A stretch of 29,298 bases of DNA, from contig JANWHI010000095.1 in assembly GCA_025450495.1 (NCBI GenBank), positions 1-29,298 on the forward strand, given 5' to 3'. Under the pieces are notes generated by a model. That model worked only from the letters and a program-made list of their open reading frames with translations, had not been told where the DNA came from and searched no databases. This DNA is from Candidatus Dormiibacter sp. (GTDB taxonomy: Bacteria; Chloroflexota; Dormibacteria; UBA8260). This document shows positions 9,333-16,742 of the stretch, piece after piece (position 1 is the first letter of the stretch; each line of letters starts with the position of its first letter). The position numbers and the translations under genes were made by a program.

Positions 9333-9638
9333 TTGGCACGACGTCCACCTCGGCCCGGCGGCGCCCGCCGCCGCGGTCCCGCACGCCGCCGCGATCCTGC
9401 GGCGGCAGCCGAGGCGGCTGAGGTCAAGGAGGAGACGATCGAGATGGATGCGACCGTCGTCGAGCCGCTCCCCAACGCCATGTTCAAGGTCAAGCTGCTC
9501 ACCGGCCAGGAGGTCCTCGCCTACACCGCCGGAAAGATGCGCAAGTTCTACATCCGCATCCTGATCGGCGACAAGGTGCGGGTCGAGCTCAGCCCGTACG
9601 ACCTCACCTGCGGGCGGATCACCTTCCGCTACAAGTAA
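9333..9638 (+). CDS. infA: Translation initiation factor IF-1 with Arg-rich N-terminal extension
   Basis: IF-1 is an OB-fold protein that binds the 30S A site during initiation. The last 68 residues are a near-canonical IF-1 core, including [43 protein letters not shown] and GRITFRYK. A Cys replaces the usual Arg/Lys before GRI. With the TTG start at 9333 (CGGGAGA six bases upstream) the protein has 101 residues and a roughly 30-residue Arg/Pro/Ala tail ahead of the core. A second possible start is the ATG at 9444, which has a stronger Shine-Dalgarno (AAGGAGGAG, 9426-9434, 9-nt spacing) and gives 64 residues, lacking only the first few core residues. The gene is not next to secY/adk/map/rpmJ, the usual infA neighbours. 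A candidate -10 (TACCCT, 9282-9287) lies upstream. Confidence 0.88.
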   Translation: MARRPPRPGGARRRGPARRRDPAAAAEAAEVKEETIEMDATVVEPLPNAMFKVKLLTGQEVLAYTAGKMRKFYIRILIGDKVRVELSPYDLTCGRITFRYK

Positions 9639-9645
9639 CGCGCGG

Positions 9646-10122
9646 ATGGCGGTCTACGTCATCGTGCTTGTGGTCGTGGTGCTGCTGCTGGTCGCGGCCT
9701 ACCGCTCGCTCGGTGGCTCCGCGCCGCGGCCGGCCGACACGCCCGCCCTGCTGGCGACGCTGCATGCGCAGCTGCGCAGCTCTCTCGACGGACTCTCGTC
9801 GTGGGCGGACGCGCCCGCGCCGCGCACCGCAGACGAGGACGCAGCGCGCGCCGGTCGCCGGCGCACCGCCGGTGTCCAGCAGACGCTCGACAGCCTTCCG
9901 CCCGCGCAGGATCTCGGCGAGGACGATGCCGCTGCCCGCGCCCTGCTGGCGGTCGCTGCCGAGGACGCATCGTGGGCGTGGCGCATTGTCCAGGCCGACG
10001 GCGCCAGCCCCGGGCTCAGCGCCGCGGTGCTCGCGCTTCGCGACCACGCCGCCGAGTGCTGCGCCGCGGCGCAGCGTCTACTTGGCCTCCCGGCGGGAGG
10101 CGAACCAGGCGACCGTCTGTGA
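9646..10122 (+). CDS. Membrane-anchored hypothetical protein
   Basis: This is an unrecognised 158-residue protein. An N-terminal hydrophobic helix (about residues 3-18, VYVIVLVVVVLLLVAAY) has no clear signal-peptidase site and looks like a membrane anchor. The rest is soluble, Ala-rich and probably helical, ending with a paired Cys (AAECCAAAQ). It begins 8 nt after the infA stop and probably shares its transcript. The last 45 bases overlap the 3' end of the convergent epimerase gene. Its composition is Ala/Arg-rich, so the coding call rests on its position behind infA, the plausible N-terminal anchor and the lack of a better frame. Confidence 0.6.
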   Translation: MAVYVIVLVVVVLLLVAAYRSLGGSAPRPADTPALLATLHAQLRSSLDGLSSWADAPAPRTADEDAARAGRRRTAGVQQTLDSLPPAQDLGEDDAAARALLAVAAEDASWAWRIVQADGASPGLSAAVLALRDHAAECCAAAQRLLGLPAGGEPGDRL

Positions 10123-11007
10123 CAGCCCCTCGCCCAGGGCTTTGCGCGGACGCCAGTCGAGAATATCGGCCGCACGCGCGATGTCGAGCGCAGAGCGACG
10201 CTGCTCGCCGGGTTTGCCAGGCCCGTGCTGCGGCTCCCGCGACACCCCGGCGGCACGGGCGATGTGCGCATACAGCGAGTTGACGTCGCATTCGATGCCG
10301 GTGCCGATGTTGTACGCACCGAGGTGCGTCGTTGTGGCGGCGCGCAGGTTGGCGGCGACGACGTCGTCCACATGCACGTAATCACGCGTTTGGCCGCCAT
10401 CACCGTTGATGACCGCGTCGCGACCGTCGAGGAGGCGCTCGGCGAAGATCGCCACCACCCCGGCCTCGCCGTGCGGATCCTGCCGCGGCCCGTACACGTT
10501 GGCATAGCGCAGCGCGAGGAACTCGAGCCCGTGCACCCGGGCAAACACGCTGCCGTAGCTCTCGCCGGCGAGCTTGGCGGCGCCGTAGGCAGACGCCGGC
10601 GCGCACCCGTGGGTCTCCGGCGTCGGCAGCACCTCGGTGTCACCGTAGAGCGCGCCCCCACTCGACGCGAACACCACCCGGCGCACCCCCGCCCGCACGC
10701 ACGCGTCGAGCACATTGACGGTGCCGAGCACATTGATGCGCGTGTCGAGCACCGGGTCGCTGACCGAGCGGCGCACGTCGATCTGCGCGGCCAGGTGGAA
10801 GACGATGTCGGGCGCGGCCGTGGCCACCACCGCCGCCAGCCCCGGATCCCCCACATCCACACGATGAAAGTTCGCGGCGCTCGCAACCTGCTCGCGCTGT
10901 CCGCGCGACAGGTCGTCGACCACGCTCACCTGAGCGCCCTCGCCCAGCAGGGCGTCGACCAGCGTCGAGCCGATGAACCCAGCCCCGCCGGTGACCAGAG
11001 CCCTCAA
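10078..11007 (-). CDS. NAD-dependent UDP-sugar epimerase (GalE-like extended SDR)
   Basis: This extended short-chain dehydrogenase is of the UDP-glucose 4-epimerase type and acts on nucleotide sugars for envelope glycan synthesis. In its 309 residues the Rossmann motif is TGGAGFIG (6-13). The active site is Ser115-Ser116 with Y141-G-A-A-K145, and ANVYGPRQ and RDYVHVDD are typical GalE stretches. I chose the TTG at 11007 because it begins exactly at the Rossmann strand (LRALVTGG) and overlaps the TGA of the upstream flippase gene (TTGA). The long open frame continuing upstream to 11922 is a shadow of that gene. Coupling to the flippase-like gene suggests a shared glycolipid or envelope role (inference). 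Substrate could be UDP-Glc, UDP-GlcNAc or another sugar. Confidence 0.9.
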   Translation of the reverse strand: MRALVTGGAGFIGSTLVDALLGEGAQVSVVDDLSRGQREQVASAANFHRVDVGDPGLAAVVATAAPDIVFHLAAQIDVRRSVSDPVLDTRINVLGTVNVLDACVRAGVRRVVFASSGGALYGDTEVLPTPETHGCAPASAYGAAKLAGESYGSVFARVHGLEFLALRYANVYGPRQDPHGEAGVVAIFAERLLDGRDAVINGDGGQTRDYVHVDDVVAANLRAATTTHLGAYNIGTGIECDVNSLYAHIARAAGVSREPQHGPGKPGEQRRSALDIARAADILDWRPRKALGEGLSQTVAWFASRREAK

Positions 11008-12059
11008 CGGACTGCGCGGCTCAGCGCGTCGTCGCGGACGCGCGGCAGGCGCATGTGCATCACCGCGAACACCACAGCACCGATCGCGACCACGCTGCCG
11101 TAGCTGATGCTGCGGTCGAGCAGCGCGATGCTCAGCGCCGCATTGCGACCCAGGCCGCCGACGCTCACCAGGACTCCCACCATGCCCGCCTCGACGAGCC
11201 CCAGACCGCCCGGCAGGAAGGGCACGGTGGTGAGCAGAGCGGCGACCAGCGCGATCAACAGCAGCTGGGCGGGCCCCAGCGAACCTCCGTCGCCGAGCGC
11301 GAAGACCACGAGAGCAAGCCGAGCGCTCTCCATCGCCCACACCAGCGCAGTCAGCGGGATGAGCACCTCGAGGTGGCGGAACGAGGCGACGGTGCCCATG
11401 CGGAAGCTCTCGTAGCGATGGAACACCGCCTCGGGGAGCAGACGCAGCAGCCGCTGCCCGCGCCCCGCGCGCATCACCAGGATCGCCGCGACCCCGGCCG
11501 CGCAAACAGCGACGCCGGCGACCAGGTAGGGGATCAACACCCCAGGGGCGCGGTCGCGGAAAACGATCGCCCCGGAGATCAACAGCAACCCCATCAGCAC
11601 CACCAGGTCGAGCAGGCGCTCGGCGATGATCGTGCCAAGCGCCCGCGACACCGGCACACGCTGGCGCAATCGCGCCAGGTAGGCGCGGTACACGTCGCCC
11701 ATCTTCGCGGGCACCACGCAGTTGACGAAGAACGACACCACCATGATCGGCACCAGGGGCATGGTCGGGCGGTCCTCGCCGGCGTTGCGCAGCAGCAGCT
11801 TCCACCGCCAGCTGCGCACCAGGAACGACGCCTGGTAGACGATGAGAGCGGCCAGGTACAGCCCCAGGTTGGCGTGGCGAATCCGGTTCCATGCGTCCGA
11901 CCAGTCGATCGGCGCCCGCCACACGGCCACGGCGACGATCACCGCAGCCGCGGCCAGCGACAGCACGGTGCGACGGGTGAGGAGTCGGCCGGGCGACGCC
12001 AGCGCCGCGCTGTCCGGTGCCGGCTCGGTCACCGCGGGACTCAGCGACACAGCAGACAA
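11004..12059 (-). CDS. Lysylphosphatidylglycerol synthase TM region / UPF0104-type flippase-like membrane protein
   Basis: This is a polytopic inner-membrane protein of about 351 residues with seven to eight hydrophobic segments. It resembles the N-terminal flippase region of MprF and the AglD/UPF0104 group. Family landmarks are the FLVRSWRWKLLL stretch, FFVNCVVPAKMGDVYRAYL (the conserved P-x-x-x-GD-x-x-R core), TIIAERLLDLVVLM and LPGGLGLVEAGMVG. Members translocate or help assemble lipids and polyprenyl-linked glycans. The assigned start is TTG (12059), with no good Shine-Dalgarno; the first 25 residues are unconserved, so the real start may be slightly downstream. It overlaps the epimerase by 4 bases and follows the duplicated-motif gene by 44 nt. 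Confidence 0.82.
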   Translation of the reverse strand: MSAVSLSPAVTEPAPDSAALASPGRLLTRRTVLSLAAAAVIVAVAVWRAPIDWSDAWNRIRHANLGLYLAALIVYQASFLVRSWRWKLLLRNAGEDRPTMPLVPIMVVSFFVNCVVPAKMGDVYRAYLARLRQRVPVSRALGTIIAERLLDLVVLMGLLLISGAIVFRDRAPGVLIPYLVAGVAVCAAGVAAILVMRAGRGQRLLRLLPEAVFHRYESFRMGTVASFRHLEVLIPLTALVWAMESARLALVVFALGDGGSLGPAQLLLIALVAALLTTVPFLPGGLGLVEAGMVGVLVSVGGLGRNAALSIALLDRSISYGSVVAIGAVVFAVMHMRLPRVRDDALSRAVR

Positions 12060-12103
12060 CGGTAGCAGCGGATCGCGGCGTGGACAGTCACTTCACTCTG
12101 CGA

Positions 12104-12640
12104 TCAGGGGGACCGCCGGCGACCCACCCGGCTCATCAGCGGCCGCCGCTGCTCAGGGGTCGCCATGTCCTCGAGGTGACGCTCGCGCTCGGCGAGCACC
12201 CGGGTGACGGTGTCGATCCGATCGTTGTCGCCTCTCTCCGAGAAGGGTCGGCTGTCCCACTGGCGGATCTGGAATACCGCCTTGAGCGCACAGTAGGGCA
12301 GCGCGAGGGTGGTCAGCTCCTGCTCGCCCTGGGGGACGATCCGCCAGATGCCGCCGTGGCGGCCAAGCAGGGCTCCCGGCTCGATCGACGCGCGCAGCAC
12401 CTGCCCGTCGACGAAGTGGAAGGCGGCCCTGTCCCACGCGCTGGTCACCTCGGTCGCGGGGGCGGCCTCGGGTGAGCCCACCACGATCTGGGTGATCGCG
12501 GTCAGGGGCAGGATGGCGCGCTGGTTGTTGGGCTCGACGCCGCGCACCTCGGCCTCGATCACCGGCATCTCGAACGTGAGCTCCGGGATCTCGGCGTGGA
12601 GGACCTCGCCGTCAACGAAGCTGATCACCACCGCGGCCAT
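12104..12640 (-). CDS. Hypothetical protein with an internally repeated F-V-D-G-x-V-L motif
   Basis: This 178-residue cytosolic protein has no assigned function. Two similar halves are visible: SFVDGEVLHAEIPEL near residue 7 and HFVDGQVLRASIEPG near residue 75. Each is followed by about 45 residues ending in a hydrophobic strand (ITQIVVGSP, LKAVFQIRQW). This suggests tandem copies of a small beta-rich domain; a similar FVDG-x-L motif occurs in uncharacterised regulatory-type domains near PilZ or c-di-GMP proteins (from memory, unverified). The charged tail (residues 130-178) is Arg-rich. I chose the ATG at 12640: TACCCT lies 6 nt upstream and there is no Shine-Dalgarno. The gene is divergent from the diguanylate cyclase gene 95 bp away. 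Confidence 0.72.
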   Translation of the reverse strand: MAAVVISFVDGEVLHAEIPELTFEMPVIEAEVRGVEPNNQRAILPLTAITQIVVGSPEAAPATEVTSAWDRAAFHFVDGQVLRASIEPGALLGRHGGIWRIVPQGEQELTTLALPYCALKAVFQIRQWDSRPFSERGDNDRIDTVTRVLAERERHLEDMATPEQRRPLMSRVGRRRSP

Positions 12641-12646
12641 CCCCGC

Positions 12647-12652
12647 AGGGTA
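12647..12652 (-). promoter_or_regulatory. Candidate leaderless -10 box (TACCCT) for the duplicated-motif gene
   Basis: TACCCT on the minus strand ends 6 nt before the ATG at 12640. Transcription would then begin at or next to the start codon, giving a leaderless mRNA. No -35 box is obvious. Confidence 0.3.
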
Positions 12653-12721
12653 CGGCAGCACCGAGCGCGTGCGCCCCCGGCCGTCACTGAAAGGTCACGC
12701 AGATGGTCCAGAAGCCGGGGG

Positions 12722-12727
12722 TACGAT
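12722..12727 (+). promoter_or_regulatory. Candidate leaderless -10 box (TACGAT) for the diguanylate cyclase gene
   Basis: TACGAT ends 8 nt before the ATG at 12736, matching the TANNNT-N(6-8)-ATG layout of other genes here. No Shine-Dalgarno sequence precedes that ATG. If the alternative ATG at 12703 were used, this box would be internal and irrelevant. Confidence 0.38.
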
Positions 12728-12735
12728 GGCCGAGC

Positions 12736-14796
12736 ATGCCGCTGGTCCAACGCCTCTGGAGTCGCCTCAACTTCTCCGTGAAGTTCGCGGTGATCATGTC
12801 GGTCGCCGGGGTGCTGATCGCAGTCATCCCGCTGTCGCTCGCCGGCCAGCAGAACAACAGCCAGGCCACCGAGCGTGCCGCCGACAAGGCCGGGGTAATC
12901 GTCAACCTGATCCTCGGCCAGGAGAAGTCCCTGGCCGCGTTCGCCGGCGGGATGACCCAGGAGCTGGCGCCGGCGCTCAACTCCCACGACACAGTGACGC
13001 TGACCAGCACGCTGCAGCGCTATTCGCAGGTCAACACGCCGTCCGATGTCGTGGGGGTGCACGGCTCGCTTGCTGACGCGGCCGTCGTCGGCGGCAGCGC
13101 GTTCTCAACCAGCGACCCTCTGTACAACCTCTTCGCCCAGCAGGGACGTCTGTCCTACACAGTGCTCGCGGGACCCGACGGAGCGCCCTGGCTGGTCGGC
13201 GCCAGCATGCTGGCCGGCAGCGATGAGACAGCGTTCATCGCGCGTCCCGTCGACGCAACCTTCATCCAGGCCCTCGCCGGCACCATCACCACCTCAGCGG
13301 ACACCGCCGGCGTCGCCATCATCCGCGCCGGCAAGGTGGTCACCCCGGGGAGCTCGATCCTCAACCAGACCGTAACGCCGGGTTCCGCAGTGGGCAGCGC
13401 CATCCAGTCGGCGCTCGACAGGTCGCCCTCCCCGCAGGTCATCGACATCGGCGGCCAGAGCACGGGCGTCGACGTCCAGCCGCTGACCTCAGGCTTCGCG
13501 GTGCTGGTCACCACACAGGTCACCTCGGCGACCAGCCTGTGGCAACCCGCTCTGCTCCTGCTCGGGCTAATCGTGGTGGCGATGTTCTGCATCGTCCTGG
13601 TGGTTCAGACCGACCTGCAGCGCCCCCTGCGCCGGCTCGACCGCGCGGTCGCGGCGATGGCACGCGAGGACTACGACACGCCGGTGCCGAGCCCCGCGGG
13701 CGGGGAGATCGGCCGCCTGGCCTCGAGCTTCGAGGAGATGCGCCGCCAGCTGCGCGCCACCATCGCCGGCAGCAAGGCACGCGCGTCGATCGCCTACGAG
13801 CTCAACTCACCGCAACCACTCGAGACCGCGCTCGGAGAGGTCTGCGCGCACCTGCGACGCTCGGCGGCCGCCGACACCGCGTTCATCCTGGTGAGCGGCT
13901 CGGAGATGACCGACAGCTTTGCCGTCTCCGACGGCGCCGCGTTCGACATCGATGTCAACGAGGTGCTCAGCGGCGAGGGACCGATCGGCACCGCGCACCG
14001 CAACCCGGGCACCGACTCCCTCATGGCCGGAGCTGCGTCGGAGAGCAGCGAGGCGCAGACGGGGCACCGCGAGTTCTGCGCGGCGCCGCTGCGCATGGGA
14101 CGCACGGTTCTCGGGGTGCTCGGCCTGGCCCGCGCGCGCGGCGGCTTCAGCAGCGGTGACGCGGCTCTGGTGGCGACCTCCGCCGAGCAGGTCGCCCTGG
14201 CGCTGGAGCGCTATCGTTTCATCGCCATGGTGCAGCGCCAGGCCAGCATCGATGACCTCACCGGCCTCTACAACCACCGTTTCCTCGTCGACTATCTCGG
14301 CCAGCAGGTGGCCCTCGCCGAGCGGCTCAACACCCCGCTCGCGGTGCTGGTGCTCGACCTCGACCATTTCAAGCGGGTCAACGACACCCACGGACACCCG
14401 GTTGGTGACGTCGTGCTCACCGCCTTCGCCCACACCCTCACCACCAGCATCAGGCGCGCCGACCTCGCGGCCCGCTACGGCGGCGAGGAGTTCATCGTGG
14501 TGATGTCGAACACCGCTGCCCCCGATGCCCGCCGCGTCGCCGAGAAGATCAGGTCGGCGGTGGAGGCGCTGGTGGTACCGGTCGACAGCGGCGGCCAGGC
14601 GGTCACCCTAACGGTCAGCGTCGGCGGCGCTGCCTACCCCGAGCACACCACCACTGCCCAGGAGCTGCTGGCGACGGCGGACGCCGCCCTTTACGATGCC
14701 AAGCACGGTGGTCGCAACCGCGTGAGCATGGCCGGAGATGGCGACACCGAAGTTGAGGTGCCCAGCAATGCCACGACCGTCGTCCGCACCCGTTGA
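12736..14796 (+). CDS. Membrane-bound diguanylate cyclase (sensor-HAMP-GAF-GGDEF)
   Basis: The enzyme makes the second messenger c-di-GMP from two GTP. From the ATG at 12736 it has 686 residues. TM1 spans about 15-36, followed by an extracytoplasmic sensor of about 230 residues (38-268), which may be a double-Cache-like domain. TM2 is at about 270-291, HAMP at about 292-345, a GAF-like domain at about 360-495 and GGDEF at about 500-665. The catalytic loop is GGEEF (582-586), with DLTGLYNHR upstream and FKRVNDTHGHPVGD for metal and GTP binding. The inhibitory I-site RRAD (573-576) sits exactly five residues before GGEEF, so product feedback inhibition is expected. An in-frame ATG at 12703 would add 11 residues. 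Its 3' end overlaps the threonine aldolase gene by 29 bases. Confidence 0.92.
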   Translation: MPLVQRLWSRLNFSVKFAVIMSVAGVLIAVIPLSLAGQQNNSQATERAADKAGVIVNLILGQEKSLAAFAGGMTQELAPALNSHDTVTLTSTLQRYSQVNTPSDVVGVHGSLADAAVVGGSAFSTSDPLYNLFAQQGRLSYTVLAGPDGAPWLVGASMLAGSDETAFIARPVDATFIQALAGTITTSADTAGVAIIRAGKVVTPGSSILNQTVTPGSAVGSAIQSALDRSPSPQVIDIGGQSTGVDVQPLTSGFAVLVTTQVTSATSLWQPALLLLGLIVVAMFCIVLVVQTDLQRPLRRLDRAVAAMAREDYDTPVPSPAGGEIGRLASSFEEMRRQLRATIAGSKARASIAYELNSPQPLETALGEVCAHLRRSAAADTAFILVSGSEMTDSFAVSDGAAFDIDVNEVLSGEGPIGTAHRNPGTDSLMAGAASESSEAQTGHREFCAAPLRMGRTVLGVLGLARARGGFSSGDAALVATSAEQVALALERYRFIAMVQRQASIDDLTGLYNHRFLVDYLGQQVALAERLNTPLAVLVLDLDHFKRVNDTHGHPVGDVVLTAFAHTLTTSIRRADLAARYGGEEFIVVMSNTAAPDARRVAEKIRSAVEALVVPVDSGGQAVTLTVSVGGAAYPEHTTTAQELLATADAALYDAKHGGRNRVSMAGDGDTEVEVPSNATTVVRTR

Positions 14797-15847
14797 CCTG
14801 CGCAGCGATACCTTCACCACGCCCGACGACGCGATGCGCCGCGTCATGGCGGCCGCGGAGGTGGGCGACGACGTCTGGGGCGAGGATCCCACCGTCCGCC
14901 GTCTCGAGGAGGCCATGGCCGCTCGCCTCGGCAAGGAGGCGGCGGTGTTCGTCCCCAGCGGCACCATGGGCAACCTGTCTGCGCTCGCGGCCCAGACCCG
15001 TCCCGGCGACGCCGTGATCGTCGACTCGCAGACGCACATGATGCTCAACGAGGCAGGCGGCGCCGGAGCGGTCGCCGGGGTGATGCTCCACACCGTCGAC
15101 GCGAGCGCGGGCGCGCCAAGCGCTGCACAGGTGACCGATGCCGTCAGTGACCCCGACATCCACCACCCGCCGTCTCGATTGCTCTGGCTTGAGAACACCC
15201 ACGGTGGTCGCGCCGGCCTGGCGGTGGCCCCGCCGGACATTGACGTCGCCTGCACCGCTGCGCAACGCGCCGGCCTGCGCGTGCACTGCGACGGCGCCCG
15301 CCTGTTCAACGCAGCTGTGGCGCTGCGCGTCGACGCGGCGCGATTGGTCACCGGCTGCGATACGGTGTCGGTCTGCCTCAGCAAGGGCCTCGGCGCTCCG
15401 GTCGGGTCGGTGGTCAGCGGCGATGCGTCCTGCATCGCGACCGTGCGCCTGTGGCGCAAGCGTCTCGGTGGTGGCATGCGCCAGGCGGGCATCCTCGCCG
15501 CGGCCGGGCTGTTCGCGCTGGAGCACAACGTGCAGCGGCTGGCCGACGACCACAGCAACGCCGCCATGCTCGCCGCCGAGCTGCGCAACGCTCCCGGCGT
15601 CGCCGTGGTCGAGGTCGCGCTGCCCACCAACATGGTCATGTTCGACACCGAGCTGCCCGGCGCGGAGGTGACGCGCCTCGCCGCAGCGCAGGGCGTGCTC
15701 CTCGCCCCGGTGGGCACTCACCGCCTGCGCTGCGTGACCCACAAGGACGTCGACGCCACCGACGTGCGCCGCGCCGCCACCGCGCTGAGCGCCATGTTCA
15801 CGAGCCTGCGCGCCACCGGCCGCGCTGCGCAACCTCTCTCGGCTTAA
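14768..15847 (+). CDS. Low-specificity threonine aldolase
   Basis: This is a PLP-dependent fold-type I enzyme cleaving L-threonine or allo-threonine to glycine and acetaldehyde. It has 359 residues. The N-terminal signature DLRSDTFTTP, the PLP-stacking His90 (DSQTHMML), LENTHGGR, Asp175 in HCDGARLFNA and the Schiff-base Lys206 in SVCLSKGLGAPVGS are all present. The ATG at 14768 follows GAGG at proper spacing and lies inside the 3' end of the diguanylate cyclase gene, so the two are translationally coupled. An in-frame ATG at 14738 would add 10 unconserved residues. A strong hairpin lies 6 nt beyond the stop. The link to c-di-GMP is probably only transcriptional. Stereospecificity (L-threo versus allo) cannot be read. 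Confidence 0.92.
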   Translation: MPRPSSAPVDLRSDTFTTPDDAMRRVMAAAEVGDDVWGEDPTVRRLEEAMAARLGKEAAVFVPSGTMGNLSALAAQTRPGDAVIVDSQTHMMLNEAGGAGAVAGVMLHTVDASAGAPSAAQVTDAVSDPDIHHPPSRLLWLENTHGGRAGLAVAPPDIDVACTAAQRAGLRVHCDGARLFNAAVALRVDAARLVTGCDTVSVCLSKGLGAPVGSVVSGDASCIATVRLWRKRLGGGMRQAGILAAAGLFALEHNVQRLADDHSNAAMLAAELRNAPGVAVVEVALPTNMVMFDTELPGAEVTRLAAAQGVLLAPVGTHRLRCVTHKDVDATDVRRAATALSAMFTSLRATGRAAQPLSA

Positions 15848-15884
15848 ACCAAAGAGAGGCCCCGCCACGATGGCGAGGCCTCTC
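15842..15884 (-). terminator. Strong hairpin terminator between threonine aldolase and the histone-like gene
   Basis: GAGAGGCC (15854-15861) pairs with GGCCTCTC (15877-15884), and inside it CGCCA (15863-15867) pairs with TGGCG (15871-15875). The result is a 13-bp stem with one mismatch and a 3-nt loop. On the minus strand it is followed by TTTGGTTTAA, a classical intrinsic terminator for the histone-like gene. The stem can also stop readthrough from the threonine aldolase gene on the plus strand. Confidence 0.8.
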
Positions 15885-15898
15885 CGATGGCTACGAGG

Positions 15899-16615
15899 TC
15901 AGCTGCTTGCCGCTGTGGCTGGAGCTGCGGCCGCTGGTGCCGACGCGACCTTGCGGGCGCCACGCCGTGCGCCGACGCGCTTGGCGGCGGGCTTGCGTGC
16001 GGTGGCGCGCTTGGCGGTCGTCTTCCGTGCCGTGGCGCGCTTGGCAGCCGGCTTGCGTGCGGTGGTGCGCTTGGCGGCCGTCTTGCGTGCGGTGGCGCGC
16101 TTGGCGGCTGGCTTCCGACGGGTTGTGGCCTTGCGGGTGGCGGTCCGCTTGCGCGCGGTGGTGCGCTTGGCGGTCGACTTGCGCGCCGTGGTGCGCTTGG
16201 CTGCCGGCTTGCGACGCGCGGTCGTCTTCCGGGCGGTGGTGCGCTTGGCGGTGCGCTTGGTGGCGCGCTTGGCGGTTGCCTTCCGGGCGGTGGTGCGCTT
16301 GGCGGCCGTCTTGCGACGGACTGTCCTGCGCTTGGCCCCGGCGGCCTTGCGTGTGGTCCTGCGCTTGGCCGTGCCGCCGGTGACACGGCGGGCTGCCTTG
16401 CGGATCTCGCCCTCGAGACGGGACACGCTCTTCTCAAGTCCCGCGAGTCGCTTCTCGAGCTCGTTGAGTGGCAAGGCCTTCACCAGTCCCTGCACTGCCT
16501 TCAATAGATCACCACCACCAGTGTTGGCGCGGCGGCGAGCGGTTGCGCTCACCCGTTTCACAGTGCGGCTGACGGCTTTGCTCGCGCCGCCTCTGCTGCG
16601 TCTTGTCCTGGCCAT
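15899..16615 (-). CDS. Histone-H1-like Lys/Arg/Ala/Thr-repeat DNA-binding protein
   Basis: This 238-residue, extremely basic protein resembles bacterial histone-H1-like proteins (Hc1/Hc2, AlgP, and the tail of mycobacterial HupB) and probably compacts DNA. Residues 1-34 are basic. Residues 36-77 form an amphipathic, coiled-coil-like segment (LNELEKRLAGLEKSVSRLE) that may mediate self-association. Residues 84-222 are built of decapeptide repeats of the pattern A-K-R-(A/T)-T-A-R-K-x-(A/T), cleanest at 171-211. The tail is Ala-rich. There is no HU domain. The ATG at 16615 has a perfect AAGGAGG Shine-Dalgarno (10-nt spacing). The gene is monocistronic, with its own terminator and a promoter about 100 bp upstream. 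The basic repeat could also bind RNA or polyphosphate. Confidence 0.85.
   Translation of the reverse strand: MARTRRSRGGASKAVSRTVKRVSATARRRANTGGGDLLKAVQGLVKALPLNELEKRLAGLEKSVSRLEGEIRKAARRVTGGTAKRRTTRKAAGAKRRTVRRKTAAKRTTARKATAKRATKRTAKRTTARKTTARRKPAAKRTTARKSTAKRTTARKRTATRKATTRRKPAAKRATARKTAAKRTTARKPAAKRATARKTTAKRATARKPAAKRVGARRGARKVASAPAAAAPATAASS
15950..16300 (-). repeat. Degenerate 30-bp tandem repeats encoding basic decapeptides
   Basis: Roughly a dozen imperfect units, about 30 bp each and some shortened, sit within the histone-like gene. On the plus strand each contains GCGCTTGGCGG preceded by a TTGCG or TTCCG variant. They encode A-K-R-x-T-A-R-K-x-x. Repeat number is likely to vary between strains by slippage or recombination. 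Confidence 0.85.
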
Positions 16616-16635
16616 ATCGTACGGGCCTCCTTGTT

Positions 16636-16698
16636 GATGGTCCCTTCGTTCCGGACCATCACAACGGCTGTTTGTGACAGGAGGTGGTGTAAACCTCC
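16636..16698 (-). promoter_or_regulatory. Structured 5' leader of the histone-like gene (two hairpins)
   Basis: Hairpin A pairs GATGGTCC (16636-16643) with GGACCATC (16653-16660) around a 9-nt loop; it lies just upstream of the Shine-Dalgarno (complement of 16626-16632). Hairpin B pairs GGAGGT (16680-16685) with ACCTCC (16693-16698) around a 7-nt loop. Both fall inside the leader predicted from the promoter near 16713-16742. They may control mRNA stability or translation. Confidence 0.4.
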
Positions 16699-16712
16699 CG
16701 CCGGGTCGTGCA

Positions 16713-16742
16713 TAGCATGGTGGCTATACACACTATTGTCAA
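16713..16742 (-). promoter_or_regulatory. Promoter of the histone-like gene (consensus TTGACA -35) with overlapping dyad
   Basis: On the minus strand a perfect TTGACA (complement of 16737-16742) is followed after 18 nt by ATGCTA (complement of 16713-16718), a weak -10. The -35 sits inside an imperfect dyad (16728-16749): ACACAC-t-ATTG-t-CAAT-GTGTGT. A repressor bound there would block polymerase. Confidence 0.4.

Noticed and set aside
10078..11922. 614-residue frame as one long epimerase fusion
   Set aside because: The part beyond 11007 is antisense-like Arg/Pro/Gly-rich sequence in another frame of the flippase-like gene; the Rossmann strand starts right at the TTG at 11007.
15950..16300. 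Repeat array considered as CRISPR
   Set aside because: Repeats are contiguous, degenerate and coding, with no unique spacers and no cas genes.
15870..16637. 255-residue plus-strand open frame across the histone-like gene
   Set aside because: It is open only because the 30-bp repeats lack stops on both strands; the minus frame has a perfect Shine-Dalgarno, promoter and terminator.
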